Positions 11,254 through 23,868 of a stretch of 64,000 nucleotides of DNA are shown piece by piece. Source of the stretch: Paraphaeosphaeria minitans (lineage: Eukaryota; Ascomycota; Dothideomycetes; Pleosporales; Didymosphaeriaceae); contig WJXW01000011.1 in assembly GCA_015832175.1 (NCBI GenBank), positions 1,612,001 to 1,676,000 on the forward strand. The letters are read 5' to 3'. Each line of letters starts with the position of its first letter. Positions within the stretch are counted from its first letter, which is position 1. The position numbers and the translations under genes are program-made. The notes below the pieces were generated by a model. The model was not told the DNA's origin, ran no database searches, and saw only the letters and a program-made list of their open reading frames with translations.

Positions 11254-12285
11254 CTAGTTCGTGGGCAGCCTTCCGACAACCTCCTCCATCTCCGTATCCG
11301 TGTAAATTCTGAATCCCTTCTCCTTCGTCACGCTCGCCAACTGCACATTCTTGCTGTCCAGCTTCTCCTCCATGACTTGCTTGAGCGTCTTGAGCACCAT
11401 GACTTCCGCTTCGGATAAGGTAAGCGACTTGTGAAACTCGTTTTGCAGCTCGGCTTGTGCGCCCTCGGAACCGGAGCCGATGGCCTTCGCATCGTAGCGG
11501 TAGAAGGTACCGGAGGGCTCGGCGTGGTATCTGCTCGCGGTCAGCTCACTATTCCTACAAGCATGTCCCATGTGTCGCAACTCACAGGCTGGGACCGTCC
11601 TCGTCGTATCCTGCGATCAGCAGCGCAACACCGAACGGCCGGCTCATGATGCTCTCCTCGCCATCCGCACCCTCGCCAAACCGCAGCGCCAAATCACATA
11701 TCGCCTGCGTGCAGCTCTCCACCCTCAATGGCTCGGCGTAATTGAACGCGTGGTTCTGGCTCTCAACTCGTGCGTGCTCGACCATGCTCCGGGCGTCGGC
11801 CTGCAGGCCGGACATGGCGCAGCCGATGTGACGGTCGATCTCTACGATCTTCTCGACGGAGGAGGTCTCAAGGAGAGTGGAGGTAACACGCTTCTCTACA
11901 CCAAGAATCACACCTTCACCAGTTGCCACCTATAGCAAGGGTAAGCTGCTGTTGCGGGGATATGCATGCGCGAATCGAGGGTGGCGGAATGCCATTCGGG
12001 GTGGACGTACACCTATTGCTGTAGAACCAAGCTTGATGGCTTCTAAGGAGTATTCGACCTGGAAGAGACGGCCCTCGGGCGAGAAGGTGCTGGGTCGCTG
12101 TGAGCTCGGGTCTCGAAGAGGGACATGGCGGGGTTACGGACTTGATACCGCGATCTAGAGATTGAAGGTCAGCACATACTCTACACGTGGTCTTTGCAAA
12201 TATCACTCACCATACTCGCTTCGTGCTATGAACTGCTCAGATTAGCATGCGGAGCTCCAGATGGCGATCGCAACAAGCATACCAT
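11254..12285 (-). CDS. PUP2: 20S proteasome alpha5 subunit
   Basis: Six coding exons: 12285..12283 (ATG only), 12232..12211 (22 nt), 12154..12142 (13 nt), 12089..12011, 11929..11586 and 11530..11254, in phase, giving 245 residues. Splicing restores the alpha-subunit N-terminus [20 protein letters not shown] followed by [19 protein letters not shown], the signature of proteasome alpha rings. Further hallmarks are [19 protein letters not shown], the [15 protein letters not shown] block and a C-terminal acidic [11 protein letters not shown]. Alpha5 is structural, not catalytic: it forms the outer ring and gate of the 20S core in cytosol and nucleus. The intron between the 13-nt and 79-nt exons uses a weak donor (GTCCGT), supported because it gives the conserved [12 protein letters not shown]. 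Length matches the family. Confidence 0.95.
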
Positions 12286-13324
12286 ATTGAGGCTGTTTGT
12301 GGAGGATTCGTGGGGTAGTCGGGGAGGTGGGGCTTCGTCTTTTGTTTCAACGGAAATGTAGAAACTTGAGAGAAGGAGTTTCCGATCAGAGGAACGCAGG
12401 CGTTGTAATGTTGGTTTGGGGAGCTTGATGGCCGACAGCGCAACTTCGACGCGGCAGGAGCTGCCTTGAATGTGGTCCGTGCCTTGCCAAGCAGCTTCCC
12501 CGAACGAGCACTTGCGGGCCTCGACCGATTTCACATACAATGAGACAGCGAACTTAGACTGGGCATTCTGTAAGACCCACATATACTATGTTTGCGTATG
12601 AACTGTGGCCTTTGGGTAGGAATTCAGACTTTCTTGTGGCAACACAAGCATGCGCTCTTATCGCCCGTGTAATGCTCTGGCAAGACTACAGGGAATCATT
12701 TGTTCATCAAGAAATGATTACATCTCAATCTAGAGTCGCAAACTTGAATAAAAAGCTGCGCACAAAGAACAAGGCTTATGTTTACAACCTTAGCTATCAG
12801 GTAATCCGTCAAGATTATCAACATAAGCTATTCTTCATTCAATACGTATGATTTAGTTGTACATCCTCGGAGTTGCTTAGTGTTGAAAACACACAAAATT
12901 TATCAGTACAATTCATTTTTTACGTGAACTGAAACAGCCTGCCTGGTCGAACTGTCTATTCGCGTTACGCGACTATCGTGCAGTCTCTTGGGCCTTTTCG
13001 TCTTTTTCAGTCAAGTAATTGCCAGTAAAATCATTACAGGCAGATTTCAACCTCGAATGAGCGGTACGAGACCGTAAGGAATGAAATTCGGGAGTATCTG
13101 TTCAGCTTGAGGGCGAGTAGGCTCTAGAAAAGGCGCGGTTGCTCTAGCGATATCGACTCTAACCGTTCTGGGCAAGCGCGACTTTTAACATCAATTGCGG
13201 CGACTGCCTCACTTCCCATCACAGCACACAAACAATCTCACCATCTTTTCTGTCGCATCCACTCCGCGCGCTACCATCAATCCGACTTCAACCACCCGCA
13301 TCAATCCAACAAACCACAATCGCA
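12286..13324. other. Divergent promoter region PUP2/CHZ1
   Basis: About 1 kb shared upstream region between minus-strand PUP2 and plus-strand CHZ1. AT-rich between 12690 and 12960. No gene seen. Confidence 0.5.
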
Positions 13325-13780
13325 ATGGCTGCTCAACGCGAGGACCATCAGATGGAGGGCGTCGATAGCCCCGCCCAGATCGCCGACAAGGGCAAGGCCA
13401 AGGCCACTGAGGCTACGGAGGAGTCTGCAGACGACGACTCCAGCGATGAGTCCGGCAATGAGGCTGATGTACGTTCCCAAACAGCGCTTGAACTATGCGC
13501 GCAAAGTTGCTGACTTGTTTGTTGCAGGCTGTCGAGGGTATGGCTACCCACCTCGTCTGCGCGCGTTCGCGCCTCGTCGATCGGTCTCTGTTTATTAACA
13601 CCTGACGCAGAGCCCGAGGATGACGACACCATGGCGGAGATCGACCCCACCAACATCGTTGGCAGCCGCACTCGTGGAAAGAACATCGACTTTGCCAAGG
13701 CCGCTCAGGAGCTTGGTGAAGATGAGGATGAGGACGACGACGAGGACTTCAACGACCCTGACGATGAGATGAAGGACTAG
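13325..13780 (+). CDS. CHZ1: Histone H2A.Z-specific chaperone
   Basis: Three exons: 13325..13468, 13528..13537 (10 nt) and 13611..13780, in phase, giving 107 residues. Chz1 carries H2A.Z-H2B dimers to the SWR1 remodeller in the nucleus. The CHZ motif is plain: EIDPTNIVGSRTRGKNIDFA, flanked on both sides by acidic stretches (EESADDDSSDESGNEAD upstream, GEDEDEDDDEDFNDPDDE downstream), as in the family. The 10-nt middle exon adds only AVE plus one base; skipping it would break the frame relative to the CHZ motif, which supports its inclusion. Overall length and composition (small, acidic, intrinsically disordered) fit filamentous-fungal homologues. Confidence 0.92.
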
Positions 13781-14554
13781 AGAGTCTATGACTTTTCCGT
13801 TCATTGGTATGATGCCCTGCCGTCCCATGACTGCCCCGGTCCACAATTGACAGACCTAGTCTTCTTCCACACGCTTACGAGCATTACACGCCATGCTTGG
13901 AATGGGGTTTCCCACTTGGCCGGTATCATGAAAAAGTATTTCGGCATTGGTGGGCCGGCTCGATGGTATACGGAGTCTCGGCGCGATTTCGAAAGCTGCA
14001 TACCAGGATGGGGATGGGAATGGGAATGTGTTTTTCACGTGCGGCGCATAGCTCGCATAGCATGGACACGTTCCACATACACACAGTCTAGCGGATGCCA
14101 TGAATGCAATGCGGTACCGACAGTTGTCACGTCTTCTGCGAAGGGATCTATCCAAGCCAAGGTCGCCCGAAAGCTAGTCTAGGATAACGAGGGACCATGC
14201 TTGGGCAACCCTCTGTTGTGAGGTCGAAAGGGATGCCGCGCAATCCCCCAAGCGACCACTGCACGTAACCCGTAGGTACTCCACGCCCCGCCGCGCTCAG
14301 TAGATTACCGTGTCCAGCCCAAGCTATGCCTGTGGTGAACACTGGTCACACTGGTCACGCCAAGTGCATTCCCGGTCATACATTGTCTAGATTTGCATGC
14401 TTGCCTACGCAGTGTACAGAGTGGCTGCCAAATTTAACATGCACTCCTTCTACAAGGGCACCAGAGCGATTTGATCGTAGCAAGCGGACTGTGCGGCCAG
14501 CATCCACTGTGATTCGTTCCGTAGTCCTGCACCCCTAACCCCACCCCGCCCGTT

Positions 14555-14555
<1 letters not shown>

Positions 14556-14595
<40 letters not shown>
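14556..14595. repeat. 7-bp tandem repeat ggtacac
   Basis: Between five and six perfect head-to-tail copies of ggtacac, ending in ggtacc. Confidence 0.95.
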
Positions 14596-14703
14596 CTACA
14601 CACATGTCACAGGTAACCCGAGGCTTCGAGATGGTCGGGCAGAGAAGAGACGCTGAGGGAGAGTTGGGCAGGTAGCCCGTGGCATGGTCAGCGATGTTTT
14701 CCA

Positions 14704-14722
14704 TCTATCTATCTATCTATCT
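14704..14722. repeat. TCTA microsatellite
   Basis: Nearly five copies of the tetranucleotide tcta. Confidence 0.95.
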
Positions 14723-14796
14723 AGGGGAAAGTTTCGCATCAAGGCAGGAGACAGCGCCGTCGGAAGCGTTCGTATCACGATGGGGAGGGGGACCTG

Positions 14797-15023
14797 TTGT
14801 CTCGAAATAGACAACCTATTGTTTGGAACCAGGCGGCCGATTGTCTCGCACCAGGCAATCTATTCTCGCACCAGTCAACCATCGTCTCGACCCAGGCGGC
14901 CGATTGTCTCGCACCAGGCGACCGGTTGTCTCGAAATAGGCAACCTATTCTCTCGCACCCGGCAATCTATTCTCGCACCAGTCAACCACCGTCTCGACCC
15001 AGGCGACCCATCGTCTCGAGCCA
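14797..15023. repeat. Tandem repeat, about 129 bp unit with internal subrepeats
   Basis: The block ttgtctcgaaatag-caacctatt starts at 14797 and again at 14926. Both copies contain caatctattctcgcaccagtc and cgtctcgacccaggcg; inside each unit the shorter word gtctcg(c/a)(a/c)cc recurs, so the unit itself grew from a smaller repeat. Confidence 0.9.
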
Positions 15024-15542
15024 ATACGGAAATGTGTTGGCTTCACAAAGGGGACACGTCGACGGGCGGGCAAGAACTTATTAGGTATCAGAAGCATGCC
15101 GCGAGAGCCAGCAGCGGGTACAGTGGCAACGCTGCAGCGGAAACGGCCGCAATCTCATCCCTCCTGATGGTTACAGATGGTGGCGATATCGGCGAGTTGA
15201 GCGACCTAGGCGAGCGTAGTCGGCTAGGCACCACGGCGTCGTCCTGACTCAGGGGAAATTCATCGAACGAGTAGACTCTCCGTGGGTGGAGGTGCTGCAA
15301 GCCAGGTTCCGGTCTGCTCCGAGAGAGATACGATTAGCTTGGTACGTGTGGGAGCGTGGGTAGCGGAGGGTTGGTCTCGCCGGAAGCGTTGCCAGTAGAG
15401 AGTCGAGTTGCTGGTCAGATTTTGCGAGGGCACGAGGACAAAAGGAATGAGAGTGGCAAGGAGTTGGTTTTCCATCTGGATTTGCAAAGAGAAAGGCTGT
15501 AGATGGTCTACTCCGGGCGCAACGATGGCTACAGTGGCGGCG

Positions 15543-15700
15543 GTGCTGTCCCGTCAGTGCTGTCCCATTGCTGTCCCGTCAGTGCTGTCCCAGTGTTGTC
15601 CGTCAGTGTTGTCCGTCAGTGCTGTCCCGTCAGTGCTGTCCCAGTGTTGTCCGTCAGTGCTGTCCCAGTGTTGTCCGTCAGTGCTGCTGTCCCGTCAGTG
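15543..15700. repeat. Minisatellite of gctgtcccgtca(gt) units
   Basis: About ten imperfect copies of 12-15 bp built from gctgtcc(c)(g/a)tcagt, some shortened to tgttgtccgtcag. Runs in both length classes alternate, consistent with slippage. Confidence 0.9.
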
Positions 15701-16594
15701 CATGTTCCGCTCAGGACAGGCGGGGGACTCGCCATGTCCCGGCCAATGGGAGGCAGGCTATTGCAGCAGCAGCGGGCGATAAGGAGATCTGACCATGTCG
15801 AATTATCACTGTGTATTACGGCGCGGCGCTAAGCAGACGAGAGCCTAGCACAACACCTCGTGCGCCAATCCCGAGTCGGCTCAATGTAAAGTGTGCTGTG
15901 GGTTGGTGCAGCGGCAATCGGCCGGTGGAGCTTAGCGCGGCGGGCGGTGGGCTCGTCGTTCGCCGCCAGCCGCTCTCATTCGCTCCGAGAGCGGAACAGG
16001 CTGGCAGAATTTCGTGGGGTAGCCGGCAAAAAGTTCACCGCGTACGACGGGCACTGCAGGGCTGTCGTCGCTGCGGCGCCCCATCTGCAAGGTGCATGGA
16101 CAGACAAGCAACTTGATGAAGCTTCGACCGCGGGTCCGACCAGCACGGGCGTGATGGGCTTGCAAGCCATTGAGCAGCACGGAGACGGGAGACGGCCAAT
16201 AGCTAAGGGCATCGGTGGTTTTCCATTGTTCGCGACGAGGGTGGGAACGTGTTTGACATGTGCCTCGTAGGTGCGAACTCGACCCAGCACTACGCCCGAG
16301 GCCGGAGCAAGCAATCCAGCTCCGAGTGAGACAGTGGAGAGGCTTCCTTCCTTCGAGTGCCCAGCCGAGACTCACTCGTTGGCACAGCTAGATCTATTGA
16401 ATAGTGAAGGTCTCTAGTGCAGCGAATTTTAGCACCCCACCCTGCTCCCTCCCTTCATAAGCCTCTCCCCACCCATCCACGCCTCTCCTTCCCTCCCCAC
16501 CTCACCCTGCTGGAAGTTGCTTGCTCGGACGCCACAAAGTCATTCATTCGGTCCTCGACTGACCCTCCACTGCGCGTAAGTCTGAAACCGGCAC

Positions 16595-16710
16595 CTTCCC
16601 TCACCTTGCAACCTGCACCTTCCTGCTCCTGGCAACCTGCACCTTCCTACGCCTGGCAACCTGCACCTTCCTGCACCATCCGCCCTCGCCCTCGCCCTCG
16701 CCCTCGCCTT
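16595..16710. repeat. 24-27 bp repeat followed by hexamer repeat upstream of GLT1
   Basis: Four copies of (g)caacctgcaccttcct-type units (16595-16675) are followed by about five copies of cgccct (16681-16710). They lie about 530-640 bp upstream of the GLT1 start. Confidence 0.85.
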
Positions 16711-16824
16711 TCCACCCTCGACCGTACAGCCTGCGTGCTGCATACACCTGGTCGCGCACCGCCGTTCAGTGACCGCGCTGTGTGGACAGAGTACAGTCCC
16801 GCCTTTTCCCATTCGCTGCCCGCC

Positions 16825-16830
16825 TTATCA
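16825..16830 (-). promoter_or_regulatory. Candidate GATA-factor site upstream of GLT1
   Basis: TTATCA on the plus strand reads TGATAA on the minus strand, matching HGATAR, the AreA/NIT2 nitrogen-regulator core. It lies about 410 bp upstream of GLT1, a nitrogen-assimilation gene. A six-base match is weak evidence on its own. Confidence 0.25.
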
Positions 16831-17238
16831 GCCTTTTTGTGCTTCCTTGCGGACGTCGGTCGCCGCCGAGGCTGGCATAGCGTCATTGCTATCAGACCCC
16901 AGACCCGCATTGAGACGTCAAGATCCGGTGACGAGCCCTGCTCGCTCCACCATAGTGATCGCTTGCAACAGGGAGCCTGGGCAATTACGCCAGCAAATAC
17001 CACAGCCCGGCGCCCTCTTTTCACTCACTTGCGCGAGGCAATTGGGAGCTGTGCGAACACCACCACAACATACCGAGACTTCGACACTCATCGCCACCGC
17101 TAATCGTTTGTGACAGCATCGGAGCATCAACTGCCACCCAAATACCGCGAACCTCAACCCCCACTACGCTCCTGGATACCCCACCCGCACGCCCTCGACC
17201 CAACCACCACCACAAACTTTCGGCCGTCCGCCGATAGA

Positions 17239-20200
17239 ATGGGTAGCGTTTCCTTCGCCCAAGATACAAAACCCCCCCAGGAAACGCCGATAGTCGAGGA
17301 GGAAAGCTCCGTCTTTCCGTATCAGGATGGCCCAGAGAACAAGTCGTGGGCGGGCGCCCTGCCCTTGAAGCAGGGTCTCTACGATCCCGAGCTGGAGAAG
17401 GATGCTTGCGGTGTCGGTTTTGCTGCGTAGGTGACAGTACGACTGTTTGCGACGCCAGCACGTGCTAACAACCGGCAGCCATATCAAGGGCAAGGCGAGC
17501 CACAAGATCGTCTCCGATGGTGAGATCTTTCGCCTCGGCTCCTCTGTTCGAATGCTTACAGCCGACAGCACGGTCGTTGCTATGCAACATGACCCATCGA
17601 GGTGCCGTGGGTTCCGATGCCCGTGACGGCGACGGTGCTGGTGTCATGACTTCGATCCCCCACCGCTTCTTCGTCAAGGAGTTCGGACGCGAGCAGGGCT
17701 TTACACTGCCTCTTCAGGGCCAGTATGCGACTGGTAACCTCTTCTTCAAGCCCGATGCCACAGCGCTGGATGAGACCAAGGCGATGTTCGAGGATGTGGC
17801 TGATCAGCTGGATCTGAGAGTGTTGGGCTGGCGGGTGGTCCCGCGGGACTCTACGCTGCTTGGTCCGGCTGCTTTGTCGCGCGAGCCCATCATACTACAG
17901 CCGTTTGTGGTGCTAAAGACCGCGTTTGGTGAGGGCAAGGAGCCGAAGCCGGACTTTGACAAGACGTTTGATACCGGGTACTTCGAGCGACAGCTCTATG
18001 TGCTACGCAAGCGCTCCACGCACGTTATTGGCCTGCACAACTGGTTCTATATTTGCTCGTTGAGCAACAAGAACATTGTGTACAAGGGCCAGCTTGCACC
18101 TGTGCAAGTTTACGAATACTATCACGACCTTCTCTCGGTCGATTATGAGGGGCATTTTGCTCTTGTCCATTCCCGTTTCTCCACTAACACATTCCCAAGC
18201 TGGGATCGTGCACAGCCCTTGCGATGGGCAGCCCACAATGGTGAGATCAACACCCTGCGTGGTAACAAGAACTGGATGCGCTCCCGGGAAGGTGTCATGA
18301 AGTCGGAGATGTTTGGTGATGAACTCGACCTTTTGTACCCCATCGTCGAGGACGGAGGTTCCGACTCTGCTGCATTCGACAATGTGCTCGAATTGCTCAC
18401 CATAAACGGTGTTCTCTCGCTACCTGAAGCTGTTATGCTCATGGTGCCCGAGGCGTGGCAAGGTAACCACTCCATGGACCCTGCGAAACAGGCATTCTAT
18501 GAGTGGGCGGCCTGCATGATGGAGCCCTGGGACGGCCCAGCCCTCTTCACATTCTCCGATGGACGGTACTGCGGAGCGAACCTCGATCGTAACGGTCTTC
18601 GACCATGCCGTTACTACGTGACGGATGACGACCGAATTGTCTGCGCCTCAGAAGTTGGTACCATCTCCATCGATCCGGAGCGAGTCGTACAGAAGGGTCG
18701 CCTCCAGCCAGGCCGCATGTTGCTCGTTGACACCGTTGCTGGTCGCATCATCGACGACTCGGAGCTGAAGAGCACGGTTGCAGCTCGCCACAACTTCCGA
18801 TCCTGGGTTGAGAAGAATCTTTTGTCCTTGCCCAAGATCAAGCAGGCGGTCCTCGAAAAGGGTGTAGACCTTGGCTTTACTCTCACGGATACGCGTGTGC
18901 ACGAGGATCCGCGCCTAAAGGCATTCGGATACTCGCTCGAGCAGGTGACACTGCTCCTTGCGCCCATGGCCGCCGACTCCAAAGAGGCTCTGGGTTCCAT
19001 GGGTAACGATGCTCCTCTCGCATGTCTGGCACAGCAGCCCCGCCTCATGTACGAGTACTTCAGACAGCTTTTCGCTCAAGTCACGAACCCTCCTATCGAT
19101 CCCATCCGAGAGGCCATCGTCATGTCTCTCGAGGCATACGTTGGCCCTCAGGGTAACTTGCTTGAGATGAACGAGTCACAGTGCGGTCGACTTCTTCTCC
19201 CGTCACCCATACTCTCTCTGGAAGAGTTCAAGGCTTTGAACAATGCGCACAGCCTATACCCTGGGTGGACTGTTAAGACGATCGACATCACTTTCCCCAA
19301 GAGCGAAGGTGTCGATGGATATATGAACGCACTCGACCGAATCTGCGATGCTGCGACAGAGTGCATCGATAGTGGCGACAACATTCTCGTGCTCTCCGAC
19401 CGCGCTACATCTGCCGACCGAGTGGCTGTTTCTGCCTGTCTCGCCACTGGTATGGTGCACCACCACCTTGTCCGTAGCAAGGCCCGCTCCCGCGTCGCCC
19501 TTGTGATCGAGACCGCCGAAGCTCGTGAAGTCCACCACATGTCCGTTCTTGTTGGTTATGGTGCCGACGCCATCTGCCCTTACCTTGCCATCGAGTGCAT
19601 TCTGAAGATGCACCGTGAGGGTTTGATCCGCAAGAAGCTCTCACCTGAGCAACTCGTCGACAACTACAAGCACTCCTGTGATGGTGGTATCCTGAAAGTT
19701 ATGAGCAAGATGGGTATATCTACGTTGCAGTCATACAAGGGAGCTCAGATCTTCGAGGCCCTTGGAATCGATGATTCAGTTGTTGACCGTTGCTTCACGG
19801 GAACTGCCACTCGCATCAAGGGTGCGACTTTTAAGGACTTTGCTCAGGATGCTTTTGCGCTTCACGAGAAGGGTTTCCCCTCTCGAAGCATCATCGAAGT
19901 TCCCGGTCTTTCTGAAACTGGTGAGTACCACTGGCGTGACGGAGGAGAGGCTCACGTCAACGACCCGACTGCCATCGCAAACATCCAGGATGCCGTACGC
20001 ACCAAGAACGATAAATCATACGAGGCATACTCCCTCAACGAATATGAGCGCATCAAGGATTGCACGCTCCGTGGTCTGCTCGACTTCAATTTTGAGGATC
20101 GCAACCCCATCCCCATCGACCAGGTCGAACCATGGACCGACATTGTCCGTCGCTTCGTGACTGGCGCCATGTCTTACGGCTCCATCTCCATGGAATCTCA

Positions 20201-23200
20201 CTCGACCCTTGCTGTTGCCATGAACCGATTGGGCGGCAAGTCCAACACTGGTGAGGGTGGTGAAGATTCCGAGCGATCGCTCCGCATGGAGAACGGCGAC
20301 ACCATGCGCTCTGCCATCAAGCAGATTGCCTCTGGTCGTTTCGGAGTGACCAGCAACTACCTCGCTGATGCCGACGAGCTTCAGATCAAGATGGCCCAGG
20401 GAGCCAAGCCTGGTGAGGGTGGTGAACTTCCCGGTCACAAGGTCTCCGCTTCCATTGCTAAGACGCGTCACTCCACACCTGGCGTCGGTCTTATCAGCCC
20501 CCCGCCTCACCACGACATTTACTCCATCGAAGATCTCAAGCAGTTGATCTACGATCTCAAGTGCTCGAACCCGCGCGCTCGTGTCTCCGTCAAGCTTGTC
20601 TCCGAGACCGGTGTCGGTATCGTCGCTTCCGGTGTGGCCAAGGCCAAGGCTGACCACATCTTGATCTCTGGTCACGATGGTGGTACCGGTGCTTCGCGTT
20701 GGACTGGTATCAAGTACGCCGGTCTTCCCTGGGAGTTGGGTCTTGCCGAGACTCACCAGACTTTGGTCCTCAATGACCTCCGTGGACGTGTCATTGTCCA
20801 GACTGATGGACAGCTCCGCACTGGTCGCGATGTCGCCATTGCCTGTCTTCTTGGTGCCGAAGAGTGGGGTTTCGCTACGACCCCGCTCATCGCCATGGGC
20901 TGTATTATGATGAGGAAGTGGTAAGCAACTTGACACAACCCGCTGATTTGAGGGATGCTAACAACGATTTCAGCCACTTGAACACTTGCCCGGTGGGTAT
21001 TGCCACCCAGGATCCGGAGCTCAGGAAGAAGTTCGTTGGTACGCCGGAGCATGTCATCAACTTCTTCTACTATGTCGCCAACGAGCTCCGTGCTATCATG
21101 GCTAAGCTTGGATTCCGTACCATCAACGAGATGGTTGGTCACTGCGAAGTTCTCCGTGTCCGCGACGATCTCCGCACTGCCAAGACGGAGAACATCGACC
21201 TGTCGCTCATCCTGACGCCTGCCCACACCCTCCGACCTGGTGTGGCTACCTTCAACGTCCGCAAGCAGGACCACCGTCTCCATGTGCGCCTGGACAACAA
21301 GCTCATTGCCGAGTCTGAGTTGGCTCTCGAGAAGGGCCTGCCCGCGCGCATCGAATGCGACATTGTCAACACTGACCGTGCTTTGGGCGCCACCCTTTCC
21401 TACCAGGTCAGCAGGCGCTACGGCGAGGCTGGTCTGCCCCAGGACACTATCCACGCCAATATTCGTGGATCTGCAGGACAGTCCTTCGGTGCCTATCTTG
21501 CGCCTGGTATTACTTTGGAACTTGAGGGTGACGCCAACGACTATGTCGGCAAGGGTCTCTCCGGCGGTCGCATCATTGTCTACCCACCTCGCACGGCTGT
21601 GTTCAAGGCTGAGGAGAACGTCCTTATAGGCAACGTCTGCTTGTACGGTGCCACCAAGGGTACCTGCTTCTTCCGCGGTGTGGCCGCCGAGCGCTTCGCC
21701 GTCCGCAACTCCGGTGCCACAGCTGTTGTCGAAGGTGTTGGTGACCACGGTTGCGAGTACATGACCGGTGGTCGCGTAGTCGTCCTCGGATCTACTGGTC
21801 GCAACTTTGCTGCCGGTATGTCCGGCGGTATCGCCTACGTCCTCGACATCCATCAAGACTTCGAACAGAAGGTCAACCAGGAGATGGTTGAGCTTTCTGG
21901 CCTCGAGGATCCTCAGGAAATTGCCTTCCTCCGTGGACTTATCGAGGATCATCACCACTACACTGGTTCCGAGCTTGCTGCCCGCATCCTCTTGGACTTC
22001 ACTCGTGCCCTTCCTCGCTTCGTCAAGGTCATGCCGGTCGACTACAAGCGCGTTCTCTTGGAGGAGGCTGCTAAGGAGGCTGAGAAGAAGAGGAAGGAGT
22101 ACCCTCTTGCCATCCTCCCCGGCAACCCTGTTCGCACGTCCCATGAGGAGTCCCTGAAGCACCAGCACGAGGCAAAGGACAAGAAAGCCGATCTTCTTGA
22201 CATTGAAGAGAGCGTCTCTGACGCCAAGGCTGAAAAGAAAAAGGCTCTTGTGCTTGACAAGACCAAGGGTTTCATGAAGTACCAGCGACGCTCCGAGAAG
22301 TACCGCAACCCCAAGACTCGAACTCGCGACTGGTCTGAGCTCTCCCAACGTCTTAACGAGGATGAACTCAAGTACCAGACTGCTCGTTGCATGGACTGCG
22401 GTGTGCCATTCTGCCAGTCTGACACTGGTTGCCCAATCTCTAACGTGATCCCGAAATGGAACGAGCTCGTTTTGTGCGTTAAATGCCCTACCCCTAAGCC
22501 GGATATGACTTATGCTGACTATCTTATAGCCAAAATCAGTGGCGTGACGCTCTCAACCGTCTAATCCTAACCAACAACTTCCCAGAGTTCACTGGCCGTG
22601 TCTGCCCCGCTCCTTGCGAGGGTGCATGTGTTCTAGGCATCAACGAGGACCCTGTTGGTATCAAGTCGATCGAGTGCGCCATCATTGACCGCGGTTTCGA
22701 GATGGGCTGGATGATTCCATCGCCGCCCCAAACCCGCACTGGAAAGAGGGTTGCCATCATTGGATCTGGCCCTGCTGGTCTTGCTGCATCTGATCAGCTC
22801 AACAAGTGCGGCCACGAGGTCACCGTGTACGAGCGTGCCGATCGAGTTGGCGGTCTGCTCATGTACGGTATCCCTAACATGAAGCTCGACAAGAAGGTCG
22901 TACAGCGCCGTGTCGACTTCCTCGCCGCCGAGGGTGTCAAGTTTGTCACCGGCGTCGCTGTCGGTGCAGAGGGCCAGCCATCTCTCGAGTCTCTGCGCGC
23001 CGAGTATGACGCTGTCATCCTCGCCACTGGTGCGACTGTAGCTCGTGACTTGCCCATCCCCAACCGAAACCTCGACGGTGTTCACTTCGCCATGCAATTC
23101 CTGCACAAGAACACCAAGTCTCTCCTCGACTCTGAGCTCGCCGACGATGCCTACATCTCGGCCAAAGGCAAGAACGTCGTGGTCATTGGAGGTGGTGATA

Positions 23201-23868
23201 CCGGTAACGACTGCATTGGTACTTCTGTCCGCCATGGAGCCAAGTCGGTCGTCAACTTCGAGCTCCTTCCCCAGCCGCCGCCAGAGCGTGCCCGCGACAA
23301 CCCCTGGCCCCAGTGGCCGCGTATCTTCCGCACTGACTACGGTCACTCGGAAGTCAAGACGCACATGGGCAAGGACCCTCGCGAGTATTGCGTGATGTCC
23401 AAGGAGTTCGTCGACGACGGCGAGGGCAAGGTCAAGGGCATCAACACCGTCCGAGTCGAGTGGACCAAGTCCGCCACCGGCGGCTGGGACATGAAGCAGG
23501 TCGAGGGCAGCGAGCAGTTCTTCCCCGCCGAGCTCATCCTCCTATCCATGGGTTTCCTGGGTCCCGAGGAGCGCGTACTCGCCGACATCGTCGAGCGCGA
23601 TGCCCGCAAGAACGTCAAGACCACTCCGGGCCACTACAACACCAACCTCCCCGGCGTCTTCGCTGCTGGTGACTGCCGTCGCGGCCAGTCCCTCATCGTC
23701 TGGGGCATCAACGAGGGCCGCATGTGCGCCCGCGACGTCGACACGTTCCTCAGCGGCACCGGCACCCAGCTCCCCGTTACCGGTGGCATCGTCAGGAGCC
23801 CCCCCTACGCCCTAATGAACAAGGCGAACGGCCAGCCGGTGGAGAAGCTAGTCCAGGTCTCGGCTTAA
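17239..23868 (+). CDS. GLT1: Glutamate synthase (NADH), GOGAT
   Basis: Five exons: 17239..17426, 17479..17519, 17569..20920, 20974..22473 and 22530..23868, all in phase, giving 2139 residues, the normal length of the fused fungal enzyme. It converts glutamine plus 2-oxoglutarate to two glutamates using NADH. A propeptide of about 55 residues precedes Cys56 (ACGVGFAA), the nucleophile of the N-terminal class II amidotransferase. The FMN/central domain contains [18 protein letters not shown]. The 3Fe-4S cysteines are 1188, 1194 and 1199 ([13 protein letters not shown]). The beta-subunit-like part has the 4Fe-4S cysteines 1666, 1669, 1674 and 1680 (CMDCGVPFC...GC) and dinucleotide-binding motifs GSGPAG (about 1772) and [13 protein letters not shown]. 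Large antisense open frames are shadows. Upstream low-complexity leader and one GATA core may relate to nitrogen control. Confidence 0.98.

Larger units (their letters stand above)
13781..17238. other. Long repeat-rich spacer and GLT1 upstream region
   Basis: About 3.4 kb without a supportable gene. It holds several tandem repeats listed separately. From about 16430 the sense strand is pyrimidine-rich (CCTTCCC, CCTCGCC), typical of the promoter and leader of highly expressed fungal genes, and leads into GLT1. A long open frame at 16417-17103 is produced by this low-complexity sequence and does not begin with ATG. Confidence 0.6.

Noticed and set aside
16417..17103. 228-codon open frame upstream of GLT1
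   Set aside because: Starts without ATG, consists of Pro/Ser/Arg low-complexity sequence from repeats, and lies where the GLT1 promoter and leader are expected.
20016..22348. Two very long open frames (306 and 531 codons) antisense to GLT1
   Set aside because: They mirror the GC-rich codon pattern of GLT1 on the other strand, have Val/Gly/Asp-rich low-information composition and no splice or domain support.
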